Shown: positions 48,490-59,568 of the stretch, one piece after another | Layout of the letters: each line of letters opens with the position of its first letter | Position numbering within the stretch: position 1 is the first letter of the stretch | Origin: Apodemus sylvaticus | Lineage: Eukaryota; Chordata; Mammalia; Rodentia; Muridae | NCBI RefSeq assembly: GCF_947179515.1 | Contig: NC_067495.1 | Location: forward strand, 138,972,596-139,036,595 | Length of the DNA stretch: 64,000 bases | Direction: 5' to 3' | Notes under the pieces: generated by a model | What the model was told of the DNA's origin: nothing | What the model saw: only the letters and a program-made list of their open reading frames with translations | Database searches by the model: none | Position numbers and translations under genes: made by a program

Positions 48490-48615
48490 TATATGCTCTG
48501 AGAAACCTATGCCAGCCAGAGGACAAAATCCAGAAGTTGATCTCTTTTTCCAATATGTGAGTCCTAATGATTCAACTTAGGTATTCAGACTAGACGTCTT
48601 GCCAGCCTCATGTTT
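48490..48615 (-). mobile_element. Decayed tRNA-derived rodent SINE
   Basis: 'cagaggacaaaatccagaag', 'tctctttttccaatatgtga' and 'atgattcaacttaggtattc' parallel the SINE at 25817-26005 in order. Confidence 0.4.
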
Positions 48616-49394
48616 TGATTCTCTAATATTTAACCACCTTTCTTTCTTGGTGTAAAACCTACTTGGTCATAATATAAAATTGGCTGTATGTTTTCTGATT
48701 TGGTTATGACAAATTTTTAAATGACATTTATATTCATGTTCATTGTATTGAATTCTTACACTGATTTTAAATAACTTTAATTTGGGATGAGTTCAATTCC
48801 ATACAATTGTTAAATGGTTCTATTTTGGGGAAAAAAGAGGGTTCCTATGCATTTTAAAAAATGTGTATTGTCAAATGTTTAAATGTCAAGTAGGCAAATT
48901 TGGTTGAATTTTATGTTTTAGTTTTTACTTTCAGGGCTACTGATTTCATTAGTGAGAGAAAATTTTATATATACAAATTCAGTCACTATATGCATATATA
49001 AGATTGGTATATCTTGGAGACTAACCAATTCTCCTATCATTGTAATTTTCTTTTTATTTCTGAAATATACTATTTCTTTTATTTCTAATTAGCTGAGCTG
49101 TTTACAATAACTTTGTTTTCCTGATTGTGTATATAATAGGATATTATAATAAATACAATGGAAACACAGAAGATGATCAGAGACTATTTGGAAATAGTAC
49201 TAAGACAAATTGGAAAATGTTGAACAAAGGCATCAATGTTTGTTTGTACATTACATATAACAATTGAAACAAGAATAAAATAAAGCTCAAACTAATCAAT
49301 AAGGAATAATAAATTGAAATACCAATTCATGTTCTCCTAACAAAGAAAATAATATGTCTACATGAATTTTCCAATGCTTATTAAATAACATTAA
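48616..49394. other. AT-rich sequence without recognised features
   Basis: Nothing recognised. Confidence 0.5.
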
Positions 49395-49760
49395 TATGTC
49401 TCAAACTGTTCCACAAAATAGGAACTCAAACAGCTTCTACACTAATTCTGCAAAACTATTATTACCTGATAACAAAGTTGAATAAGGACTTGACAAAGAC
49501 AACTGTGGACCAATTTTCTTGTTGAGTATAACACCAGTATCTGGTTTGTTAAATAATTGAATACCAGAATATGTATATAAAAACTTATTTCACCATAATA
49601 AAATTGGTTCCATTTTCCATGAAAAGACAATCACACATAAATCTATAGCCACAATACAACAAATAAAGAGAGGCAAAGAGAAAACTACAAAGTCATGTCA
49701 TTACACATGGGGAAATCATTTAAGTAAATTCATCATACATTTATGTTAAAAATATTAAAA
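49395..49760 (+). mobile_element. Very old L1 ORF2 fragment
   Basis: 'tcaaactgttccacaaaata', 'gtggaccaattttc', 'atttcaccataataaaattgg' and 'gagaaaactacaaagtcat' match, in order and spacing, the ORF2 segment at 40360-40690 of the young copy, with many substitutions and indels. Confidence 0.65.
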
Positions 49761-52700
49761 TCACAATAGAGATATGACGTTGATGTCATTGATACTCAAG
49801 TTTTTAGTATCATAACCTGGGCCCTCACATTGATAACAGGCTATACTTGACCACTATGTCTTCACTCCATAGGCCAATTAAAGAAACAAGGAGTCCTAAA
49901 AGAAAGTAGAAGAAAGTTACATTCAGTGTAATCACATTTGTAAAAAGAACAAAAGGTTCAATGACTTAATAAAACTTGTTTAGGGGTTCCTGACATAAGT
50001 TTAGGTTTAACTGGAGGGCAAGGGATTTTCTCCTCCCATCCATAAAACATGTTTGTTCTCTCTTAATTACTTTATTATCAATGCTTATGAAAAGAAATTG
50101 CATTCTCCATATATCCACTTAAGTCTGTTATCCTTTTGTTTTCCTTTTGAAGTTTATATTAAAGTAAATATTGTTCTATTACATTTGTAATAGCACTATT
50201 TCTTCAGTGGTCTTACAAAACTGTGAGTCTTAAAATATATTACCCTTATGTAAACCATTAATGTCAATTGATTTTGTGGTTCTTAAAACTATAAAAATTC
50301 AATGAGATAATCACATTAACATTAAACAATTTATTTTTTATATTTTACATATTTTTGTAATGTTGCACATGTACATGTGCATACTGATCATATATATACC
50401 TATTTTCTTAAAACTTCAGCCCTTTATCTTTTAAAGAATACAGGTTTTTAATGAATTGTGTTTTTAATAAAGAACAGTTGAAAATAATGCCACATATCTA
50501 TTAGAATGTTAGATGAATACTTTAAAATATCTAAAGACAAGCTCCCAATATATGTACCTATGCTTTCCAACATTATAAATGCTAGAAATAAACTGAGTAA
50601 CTCACATTGAGAAGCTGTTATAGAGCTATTCTGTCCTTATTATTATCTACAAACTCCTTCTTCCATAATACTATGTCTAATAAACTATATTAACTAATTC
50701 AATTAAATATTTTCACTATCTTTACTCATAATGCAATTGTTTTCTGTACACTTGCCAAAAACACTGGCCAAGCTCCAAACCTACAATTGTCAACCATATT
50801 TTTTTGTATAAGCCACTTTTTCTGAGTGAGACATTTTTCCCTTTCTCCCTTCACTCAGTTCTTGACAATCTGCAAAACCCCAATGCTTATTTCTAGACCT
50901 GTGGCTATGAATCTTCTTCATTCATGAGCCCCCATTTGCCTTGTTGAGCACTAGACTTATGGTTTCAATGACACACTTCCCTGATTGATTTAAACAGCCC
51001 ACCGTGCAGGTTTTCCTGACCTAGTACAAGTTTACTGTTCCATTGTAATGAAAGCCATATGACTATGCCAGACATACAAATAAAAAAAGTCCAGAATAAC
51101 AAGAAATTTCATAGAAATAAAAATCATGAATGAACAAATTAGCATCTCATCCATAAAATCACTAGTTTTATAAAAGGATTCTCTAATGAGAATTACCAAC
51201 TGGAACCCTGGGATGTAAAACTAAAAGAACATACTTTATCATAGACTTTGCAAAACACAGGAATCTAATAGATGGGTTATCTGGACAACAAAATACAAAA
51301 ATATCAGAATAAATGGCATTTAAATAATCTATACCCAGCAGATATCTATATGGTATTCCATTCAATCTCCAAAGAATATACATTAATAATTAACACAGAT
51401 TAGACTGCATGCTGTAACATAAATTAAATCTTAACAAATATAGAAGAATTAAAAGGTTTTCATATACCTTATCTGGCCATTGTACAATAAAACTTGAAAT
51501 GGATAGCAAACAAAGCTATAATGTGTAAGTCAAGGAAATGAAATTTTACTGAATGATGGAAATAGGAATGTCAGATAGGAAATCAAAAAATGTTAAACCA
51601 AACCAAATCAACTCAACAAAATAAAAAACAAAAAACAAAAAAATCCCAGCAGCAAAAATAGTTTAATATAATTATTGTAAAAAGACATACAAGATTTGGA
51701 TCTTGATATTTTGAAGTTTCACTTCTTTTTATACTCAACAGGTCAATGTCTCTTCTGAAGTATGTTGTTTTGTTTTTGTATATCTGTAAGCTAATGGATA
51801 TGCTATTTCTAAGGCTTAAACTTGTGTTACTTCTTGTATCCAATATTACTTCACTTTGAAAATCTTATCTTTCAAATCTCAGAAAAATCTGCCCCTTTTG
51901 TAACATCCTTCTCTGATCCTGAATTAAGATTTATTTCTTTACTCTGGGATACATTTTACTTCATATTTTCTTCAATGAACTATTTTTGATCAGGAATAAT
52001 ATTTATTCATGGGATTATTCCTAATATTTTATGAAATAAGCCTTGTAAAAACAAACATTGATTGTTATTTAAATTTTATGAAAAGTTTAGTGTTTAGCAT
52101 AGTATCTGATATATAGTGAGGAAACTGTTAAAATATCTAGATTGAAAATAACTGTAATTTCTTTTGACTTTTAATAAAAATCACAAATTAAAATAAAATA
52201 ATATCTTTACAATTAACAGTCTACATTAAATGTAAATGTTGTTTCTTATTCATAAATTTGTGTAGGATTTTAAATAAATCTAATTTCTTCCTAGCAAAGT
52301 TTTACATTATGAATAGACTAAGATTTCTATGAGAGTGTTTCAAAAGTGTGAGTGCCTGCAGCTGCCAGAAAATGTCTTTTGAAAAAGTAATCACTACAGC
52401 AAATGTGTGTTTTCTCATAATACAGATTTTTATGTAGTTGTGCACAGTATGCTTCAAAATTCATATGAGATAAGAAAAATGCAGTCTGGCAAAAGTTATT
52501 ACTGAATTTTAATTAGATTTTTCATGTTTATAGACTCTATTACCCCCAATAAGCTTTCAAAGTTGTTACTGAAAATGTGGCAAGACCTAACAAAACTAAA
52601 ACACAAGTTCAGACTTGGCAATTGAACTGTAGGCAGGTGCTCATAAAAATAAAATGGTTATTGAATGGTTAAAATTATTCACTCTAACACAGTGATCTGT

Positions 52701-53069
52701 TCATGAATGTTTCTTAGTAAATTGAAAAATGTAGTACTGGATATTATTTCAAACTAAATATTCTGTGAAATTAATATGAGTATATTAAAAAGGTAAAGTT
52801 CTGAAAAACTTCACGTTTTTAAACTATTATTGAATTTCTCATGGACTTTCAGACTTCTCTGTCTGTTTCTTTGCCTCTTTCTCTGTATGTGTGCCTGTGC
52901 ATGTGTGTGTGTGCATGTATGCCTGTGTGTCTCTCTCTATGTGATTGTTTGTGTTTTGTATGACTCAAACACTATCTTTTAAATTTTTCTGTTTATAAAA
53001 AGCAAGTCTCTGAAGTAAATAGTATGTTTAAACAAAATTTGTTTTTTGCATTGTGGCAGAAGAACTACC
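49761..53069. other. AT-rich intergenic sequence, no gene recognised
   Basis: The longest stretch without recognised elements. TG/CT-rich text near 52860-52960 is low complexity. Short ORFs are without recognised domains. Confidence 0.6.
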
Positions 53070-53153
53070 ATTAAAATCTACATACTACAATAAACTCTAT
53101 TCACCAACACTATTAAAATCTACATACTAGAATAGACTCTTTTCACCACTATT
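53070..53153. repeat. 42-bp tandem duplication
   Basis: ATTAAAATCTACATACTA begins at 53070 and again at 53112. The two 42-bp units differ at a handful of positions. Confidence 0.85.
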
Positions 53154-53177
53154 TTCAGTTATTTAATCACTGATAGA

Positions 53178-53183
<6 letters not shown>

Positions 53184-53225
<42 letters not shown>
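53184..53225. repeat. (TA)n microsatellite at L1 3' junction
   Basis: 21 TA units end three bases before the L1 tail. Confidence 0.95.
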
Positions 53226-53228
<3 letters not shown>

Positions 53229-53229
<1 letters not shown>

Positions 53230-53692
53230 TTTTCCTTTTTATTGATATATTTTTTATTTACATTTCAAATGATTTCCCCTTTTCTAGACCCCCACTCCCC
53301 GAAAGTCCCATCAGCCCCCTTCCCTCCCCGTTTTCCCACCTAACCCTTCCCACTTCCCTGTTCTGGTTTTGCCGTATACTGACTGCTTCACTGAGTCTTT
53401 CCAGAACAAGGGGCCACTCCTCCGTTCTTCTTGTACCTCATTTGATGTGTGGATTATGTTTTTGGTATTCCAGTTTTCCAGGTTAATATCCACTTATTAG
53501 TGAGTGCATACCATGATTGATCTTTTGAGACTGGGTTACCTCACTTGGTATGATGTTCTCCAGTTCCATCCATTTGTCTAAAATTTTCCTGAATTCATTT
53601 TTTGTAATGGTTGAATAGTATTCCATTGAATGTATGTATGTATATATGTATATATATATATATATATATCACATTTAATTATCCATTCCTCT
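53229..53692 (-). mobile_element. 5'-truncated young-type L1, ORF2 end plus 3'UTR
   Basis: The minus strand shows the last part of ORF2 (to about 53480), the G-rich 3'UTR of the young type and a short tail. Similar to 119-620, with more differences. The ORF2 text is broken by a TA/TATG expansion at 53626-53670. It ends at 'ccattcctc' (53692). No TSD was recognised. Confidence 0.9.
53626..53670. repeat. (TATG)n/(TA)n microsatellite inside L1 ORF2
   Basis: Other copies have a short 'gtgtatata' or 'gtatagatata' motif here; this copy has an expansion of about 35 bp with L1 text on both sides. Confidence 0.85.
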
Positions 53693-54785
53693 TAGAACAA
53701 CATTATTAATTGTTGTAAAAAAGAAAACTAGATATCACAGACCTTATCTTCATCTTATGCTTGACTTGAAGCCATGGACCAGACCAAGAAAAAGAGTAGC
53801 AACTGGGGATTCTTTCTTCACTAAATCTTTATATTCTCAATTTGATTTACCACAGAGATCCTATAGACATCAGTCAACCACTTCCGTGCTTTATTATATA
53901 CATAATAAACATTCCAGTTTTGATGTGTGATGGTTAAAAACTTCACCTGACCCTAACTGCACTTTGTATATGTCTGTATGCCTTTCACATCTTTTCACGC
54001 CTAGCCAGAATCCTAGGATCCAAGCTATATCATGGCATATGATATTAAAAATTACCTCTTTGAAAATTATGCCTTATTATACTATTATTCAAAACCCTTG
54101 TTTTAAACTTATATAGACTATAAAACCTGGTATTACAAGCCAGAAATGACAATGATATTGACTCTTGCATATTACCTATACAGTTAGTTTTGCCAGAAGT
54201 CTATGTTTCCTTACATAGCTTTAAGTCTTATGTCTTTTAATTCCAACCTTATAGATCTACTTGAAAGTGCTTTTACTAGTAATAAACTCTAGCTTTTGAT
54301 TATTTTGGAATTTTGATTGAGAGTTTGTGTGGCAAAGAATTCTCAGTAGAAATTTATATTTTTCTTAGAATTTTCCATATATTATTTTACTGCCTTATTT
54401 GGCAAACTGCATTATTTGCACTGCTGAGAAACTGGCAGATAGTTTTGTCTGGGATTCCCTGTATAAAAGTACTGTCTTCTTGATGATTTCAAGAGTTTGA
54501 GGTAGAGGTTTCAAATGTCTTACAGAATAAAAGGGTCTCTTAATCGGAATTAATTGGGTTTCTTCACATAGAGACTTGTGATATTCAACAGTTTAAAGAT
54601 TGACTTTATGGTGTCTCACAGGTTCGTTAGTTATTCATTCATTATCTTACTGACTCCTAAAATACAAAATAGTCTAATCTTCATCAATAGTATCTTCTGT
54701 CTCATTAAAGCTACTTCTAAACTTTCTGGTAAATCTTCCATTTTAGATATTAGAATATTAACCAGCAGAATAAGCATGATTTTTT
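53693..54785. other. AT-rich sequence without recognised features
   Basis: Nothing recognised with confidence. Confidence 0.5.
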
Positions 54786-54800
54786 CTCATTGTAATTCTT
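54786..54800. repeat. Target-site duplication, left copy (Dppa4 pseudogene)
   Basis: CTCATTGTAATTCTT recurs exactly at 56158-56172, on the far side of the retrocopy. Confidence 0.93.
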
Positions 54801-56157
54801 TTTTTTAAAGTCACAAACCAGATTTGGTGTCATATTTTATAACAGGAGAAAACAAACCCAAGTACTATATTCTAACAATATACTACAACCCAGAGAAGAG
54901 AGCACATATAGGCACAATCTAAGTCTTTATAGTTGACTGGTGACCTGGCTATGACTCCATTGCGCTGGTGACAGGACTAGCAACTATTGTATCTGGAGAT
55001 GTCATACTCCTTCCCCAGGACCTACTTGTAGCAAAATAAAGAGAACACTCTTATCTTCACACAAGAGTAAGAGGTCACACCCAGTTTTCAGTCATCAAAA
55101 TGAGCAGAAGTCGCCTCACTGGCTTTTTCCAAACGTCTTGTACTAAAGCATCAACTATCTTAAAATATCCCACAATTTCTGGGTGAGAAAGGCACCTTCA
55201 AAGGCATAGATGTGGATTTCCATTGATCTCAGTGTCAGCTGCAGTTCTGGTGATCATGCCACAAGAGTGAGTAATGCCAGCATCTAGCCCAAACTTAAGA
55301 GATCTGTCCTTATCCTTCAAGACTCTTAGTTAAGACCTTGTTCCTATGAACACACTTGGGGTACAGCATATTGTCCTCCAGGTGTGGTGGTAGAAATGTG
55401 CATGCCAGAAGTAAGAAGAGGGCAATCACTTTCCCTTTGTTATCAGGTACCCAGGCTTGGCCAGCATGGATCTGTAGCGCACCCCAACCACTTGAGTTCC
55501 CAGTAAGGCATGTCCGATGAACCACATACCACATTTTCCCATAGCTTACTGATGTCGCATTGGACAGCACTGCCTTGAACTTCTCAGCATTGGCCGTAAT
55601 TCTGGCCCAAGATGCCAATACTGCTTCAGAGGCAGATGTAGTCACAACCATGATCCTTTCAAGGGGAACTGTTACCTGAGACTCATCCCCTTGTTCAGTC
55701 TTCATTTTTTATTTTTTTTTTATTTATTTTTTTTTTTTTTTTGGTGAGACGTCTTCTACCTGGTCTCTGACTGAGTCGGGAATATTTGTCGATTTGGGCT
55801 AGCCTTTGCTGCTCAGCTTCATATCCTGACACCATGCCCGCAAAACATCTTGGTGACTCAGGTTCACTGGAGGCATAAGCTGTAGAAAAAAGAGGAAGTA
55901 GAACCTTCCTATGAATGTGTCCTGGCCTCTCTGGATCTTATGCTTGTGCCTTTTTTCTCCTTTGGTTTACAACTTTGATCTTTTTCTGACTTTTTTTTTC
56001 TTTTTCCTCTTTGCTTTAGTCTTGGCAGAAAACATGTTTGGTTGACAAGACATCTGGCATTCTACTTCCCTTGGCTCTTCTGTGCTCTGCTTCTTGCTTC
56101 CAGCAGTCTCCATCTTAAGATTAGATGAAACCTTCGAAAGAAGGTTCTTCCAGCTTC
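54801..56157 (-). pseudogene. Dppa4: Processed pseudogene of Dppa4 (developmental pluripotency associated 4)
   Basis: Minus-strand retrocopy of an mRNA. Start Met at 56113 (METAGSKKQ), a basic segment (KAKRKKKKKVRKRSKL, then a stop), the SAP DNA-binding motif near 55810-55880 (VLRAWCQDMKLSSKG) and the conserved C-terminal domain in an open frame at 55310-55705 (VVTTSASEAVLASWARI, HAGQAWVP, PKCVHRNKV) ending at a stop at the expected place. About 0.5 kb of 3'UTR and a short A-tail (T-run from 54801) follow. No introns, exact 15-bp TSD. The parent is a chromatin-bound protein of pluripotent and germ cells. Breaks: early stops, a loss between SAP and C-terminal domain, an A-rich expansion at 55705-55742, and Cys changed to Tyr in the conserved C-terminal CPKC (here YPKC). 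Dppa2 is the alternative parent, less likely from the C-terminus. Confidence 0.8.
55705..55742. repeat. A/T-rich expansion inside the Dppa4 retrocopy
   Basis: T-rich on the given strand with a few A; it separates the SAP part from the C-terminal domain. It could be an expanded coding A-run or the trace of a second retroposition tail. Confidence 0.7.
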
Positions 56158-56172
56158 CTCATTGTAATTCTT
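56158..56172. repeat. Target-site duplication, right copy (Dppa4 pseudogene)
   Basis: Exact partner of 54786-54800. Confidence 0.93.
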
Positions 56173-57571
56173 AATAACTTTTTTTGTGTTCTTAATTCTT
56201 TATGTACTGTGTTGCTGCTTTGTTTTAGGTAGTCAATGATATTTAAAAGACTTGATTTAGTAGTTGCCTGGTTATTTTCATTTCTAAGGTAACTAGAAGA
56301 CACATTCTGTCTGATACTTTGCTCCATTCATGATATTATAGTTTCTTACCCCACCCCATGCTATGAAATTTCTCTTGGTGAAAGGTAGACTTTAGAATTC
56401 TGCAATGTAATAATTATATAAATTAAGGTTTGGGGGTTTGATTGTTTGTTTTTGCAAGTTGGCTCTCTCATCATTAACATTTACTCAATCAGTTTTCAAG
56501 TATGGATAGAACTTACATCATTTTTTTCTCATACATTAATGCAAAATACAGGCAAAAATTGAAATATGAATGAAAGCTTCACACCTGTGTTTATAATAGA
56601 CGTGACTCCTACTTAGTATTCATATAGAATTTTCTTTCACATGACTTTTTAAATTTTATTTTGTATTAGTGTACATTGATGGTATAAATAAAGAATATGC
56701 AAGAAAACTAGACTGAACTGTATCCCTTGTCTTTCCTTTATCCTTCTTCATAACAAATTTTCCTCTATGCTTCATCTCCTTCATCTTCTATAACATACTT
56801 CGTATAGCTAAGAAAGCATTTAATATTTATGTAACAGAATGTGGTATTATTTAAAAATATGATAATCCTCCTTTCTACTTCTTTTCCGAGTTTACTTTTC
56901 TTACTTTGTTATAACTAATTCCCCAATTAACATGGGTATTGTAATGTGAATTTTATTTGTTTAGGTACATAATCATGAGCGTTATAAAGGATAGTGAGGT
57001 AATTATTAGTTTGTATTTTTAAGAGCTTTGATGGAGGTTAAATACATGAACAAATGGTGAAGCAAGCAATGTAAGTAGGCAGAAATCTATAGAGTTGTAA
57101 GTGCTATGAAATTTAAAAGAAAAATATAGAGCAAGGTAATTGAGTAGAGTCTGGATTGTGACTATTTTAGACTGAGCAGTAAAAAAAACTTCCCTAAAGA
57201 GGTGGCATTCTTTCTAACACACAGCTCACATAACTGAATTATCCATACAAAAATTTTGTGGAAGAGCATATAGGGCAGAGGAATATGAGGGGGAAATGTG
57301 TCCTCTTTGGAATGTTCCTGTGGCTAGAGTATAGACGGGAAGGTGGAGGGCATGTGGACAGGCAGGTATGGGCCCAGGTTGTGAAGTGCCTTCTAGTTGC
57401 TATACATGTGAGTTGGGTTTCTATTGCATTAATGTTGGTTTTATTTCCTCAAATGAAAGGATAAGATAAGATCTGTGTGCAAGATTCAAATTGACCTCTC
57501 TCAGCTTCCACTTACTTCTCTTATTTATTTCACCATGTATTCATATATTTAACCATTTATTTTGTTGCCTG
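56173..57571. other. AT-rich sequence; possible ancient repeat at 57150-57440
   Basis: 'taaagaggtggcattctt', 'tggaagagcatatagggcag' and 'caggttgtgaagtgccttc' recall an ancient mammal-wide repeat whose name I cannot assign. The remainder shows nothing recognisable. Confidence 0.35.
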
Positions 57572-58077
57572 TTTTTGTCAACTTGAATTGCTCTGCTTGG
57601 AAAAACTGCCTCTGAACTCCACAAACTGAAATATACTGCATTGACTACATGAACGGAATGGAACCAAATGGAACTGCATGAACTCAACTGAACTCAACTG
57701 AATTCATCATTTCATCTGTCTTGCTGCACTGCTTTTAAGTAGCCTCTTTCCTGTCTGTTCTCATGAGGGTTGGTGTATCTTATCACTGACTCATTTTGTC
57801 AAATCTTTCTCCAATTGACCACCAGACTTGCCTGTAGGCAAGGCTGTTAGTATTTCCTTGTTAATGTGGGAGGATCCAGGATATTTGGCAGATGGTCTGT
57901 GTTGTAGAAAACAGGAAACGGAGTGAGCAGTGCAGAGTATGTCAGTAAGCAGAGCTCCACTATGTTCCCCACAACAGTTTCTGATTCCAGGTTCCTGTTA
58001 TGCTTTAGCTGTTGCATTGGCTTTATCAGAGATGGTGTATCATCAAGATTTATAAGCCAAATAAACCCTTAAACCCT
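57572..58077 (+). repeat. Rodent dispersed repeat (starts TTTTTGTCAACTTGA, ends AAGCCAAATAAACCC)
   Basis: The opening 'tgtttttgtcaacttgaa' and the closing 'tataagccaaataaaccctt' (58031-58050 region) are the two ends of a common murine dispersed repeat. The inside is diverged and contains a short GAACTCAACT tandem near 57677-57700. Family name not assigned. Confidence 0.5.
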
Positions 58078-58545
58078 GTCTTAGAATTTCCATTACTGTG
58101 AAGAGACATGACCAAGGCAACTCTTGTAAAGACAACATTTAACTGGACTGGCTTACAGGTTCAGAGGTTATGTCCATTGTCGTCATGGCAGGAAGCATAG
58201 CAGCATGCAGGAAGACACAATGCTGGAGAAGGAGCTGAGAGTTCTACATGTTGCTCAGAAGGGAGTCAGAAGGAAAATGGTATCCTCCTGCAGGTATGAG
58301 GAAGCTTTCTTCTACAACGGGTAGAACCTGTGCATATGAAGAGACTTCCAAAGCTCACCCACACACACAGTGATACACTTCCTCCTTCAAAACCACAACT
58401 TCTAACAGTGCTACTCTCTATAGGTCAAGCATATTCAAACTACAACAGCCTACAAAGCTATTTTTGCCATTGTCTTTATCATAGAAATGGAAAAACTATT
58501 ACATCATTCATGTGTTTACTTCCACTTCACCAAGAAGAATAGATT
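58078..58545 (+). repeat. Second rodent dispersed repeat, head to tail with the first
   Basis: 'ctgtcttagaatttccatta', 'ctgtgaagagacatgaccaa', 'ggaagcatagcagcatgcag', 'ggagctgagagttctacatg' and 'acacttcctccttcaa' follow a very common murine repeat. It abuts the preceding one. Confidence 0.5.
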
Positions 58546-59155
58546 CCATAGATATATAACCTTATTTAGTTGTTCAGTACTTTATGCTTATTGAATGGTA
58601 GAATACCTTAGATGAATATTTGTTCACAAAAGTTTGAAGGATTTAACAAAATAAAGAAAAGAGTAAAAGAGCTTTGATGCATACTTTTGTAGTGGCTGAT
58701 CTTATTTATAGTCCCATAGAACTGGGCATAGAATAATGCTTTCAACTTCTCTCTACCTTGTCTATAGAACTGTCATAATTAACAGAACATGTGAGGTAAA
58801 TGAGATATAACTGAAAATTTTTATGGGAATTCTGCTTCAGATCAGCCTTCCTCTATCATTCAGTAATATTTATTTTTCAGACTGTTTGCATGCCGACATG
58901 GTATGTTTTGAGTAGTATTATGTCATCAGGATCCCAATTGCACTATTAGTGTTTCTCCCTATTTTTAGCTCATTACTGAAGTATGAGGAATATCTGTGTC
59001 TTACCATTTCTCTATTTTCAGGACAATGACGATTGATGTATTAAAGAGGCACATTTTTGCTGGCTAATTTTGTAATTTTGTTCATGAGATACGAAAGTCT
59101 TCTTTATGCACTGCAGTCTTCAAAGCATATGGTCACATCACTTGTAACTAGAAAA
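58546..59155. other. Sequence without recognised features
   Basis: Nothing recognised. Confidence 0.5.
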
Positions 59156-59168
59156 AACTTTACTTATT
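59156..59168. repeat. Target-site duplication, left copy (B1)
   Basis: AACTTTACTTATT pairs with AACTTTATTTATT at 59415-59427, one difference in 13. Confidence 0.75.
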
Positions 59169-59170
59169 TT

Positions 59171-59272
59171 TTTTGTTTTGTTTTGTTTTGTTTTGTTTTG
59201 TTTTGGTTTGGTTTGGTTTGGTTTGGTTTGGTTTGGTTTGATTTGGTTTGGTTTGGTTTTGGATTTGGTTTT
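59171..59272. repeat. (TTTTG)n to (TTTGG)n array in the B1 tail
   Basis: About seven TTTTG units pass directly into about twelve TTTGG-type units with two interruptions. In B1 sense this is (CAAAA)n and (CCAAA)n at the A-tail. Confidence 0.95.
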
Positions 59273-59414
59273 TTCAAGACAGGGTTTCTCAGTATAGCCC
59301 TGGCTGTCCTGGAACTCACTCTGTAAAACATGCTGGCCTCTAACTCAGAAATCCACCTGCCTCTGCCTCCCAGAGTGCTGGGATTACAGGCATGCGCCAC
59401 CACCGCCTGGCTAC
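59273..59414 (-). mobile_element. B1 SINE (7SL-derived)
   Basis: The minus strand starts with the B1 5' end ('gccaggcggtggtggcgcat', 59392-59411), contains the box B-like 'gagttagaggccagcatg' region and ends 'gagaaaccctgtcttgaaaa' before the tail. It is well preserved, so fairly young, and is flanked by a 13-bp TSD. B1s use L1 machinery for mobility. Confidence 0.95.
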
Positions 59415-59427
59415 AACTTTATTTATT
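59415..59427. repeat. Target-site duplication, right copy (B1)
   Basis: AACTTTATTTATT, directly at the B1 5' end. Confidence 0.75.
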
Positions 59428-59568
59428 AACTGCCTATTTATATTACTTTTAGTTAATATATTTGCCTTTTTTTCTCTGACTATATTCAAGTGCTATACTG
59501 TATTGAATAAGAGTAATTAGAGAAGTTATAACAGTTCTGAATGAATTAAAGCTACTTAAAATAGATTA

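Noticed and set aside
53184..53225. Origin or matrix-attachment element from the TA array
   Set aside because: A simple TA microsatellite explains it; no further support.
59164..59403. 79-codon minus-strand ORF with Pro-Asn-Gln-Thr-Lys repeats
   Set aside because: It is the B1 SINE plus its pentanucleotide tail.
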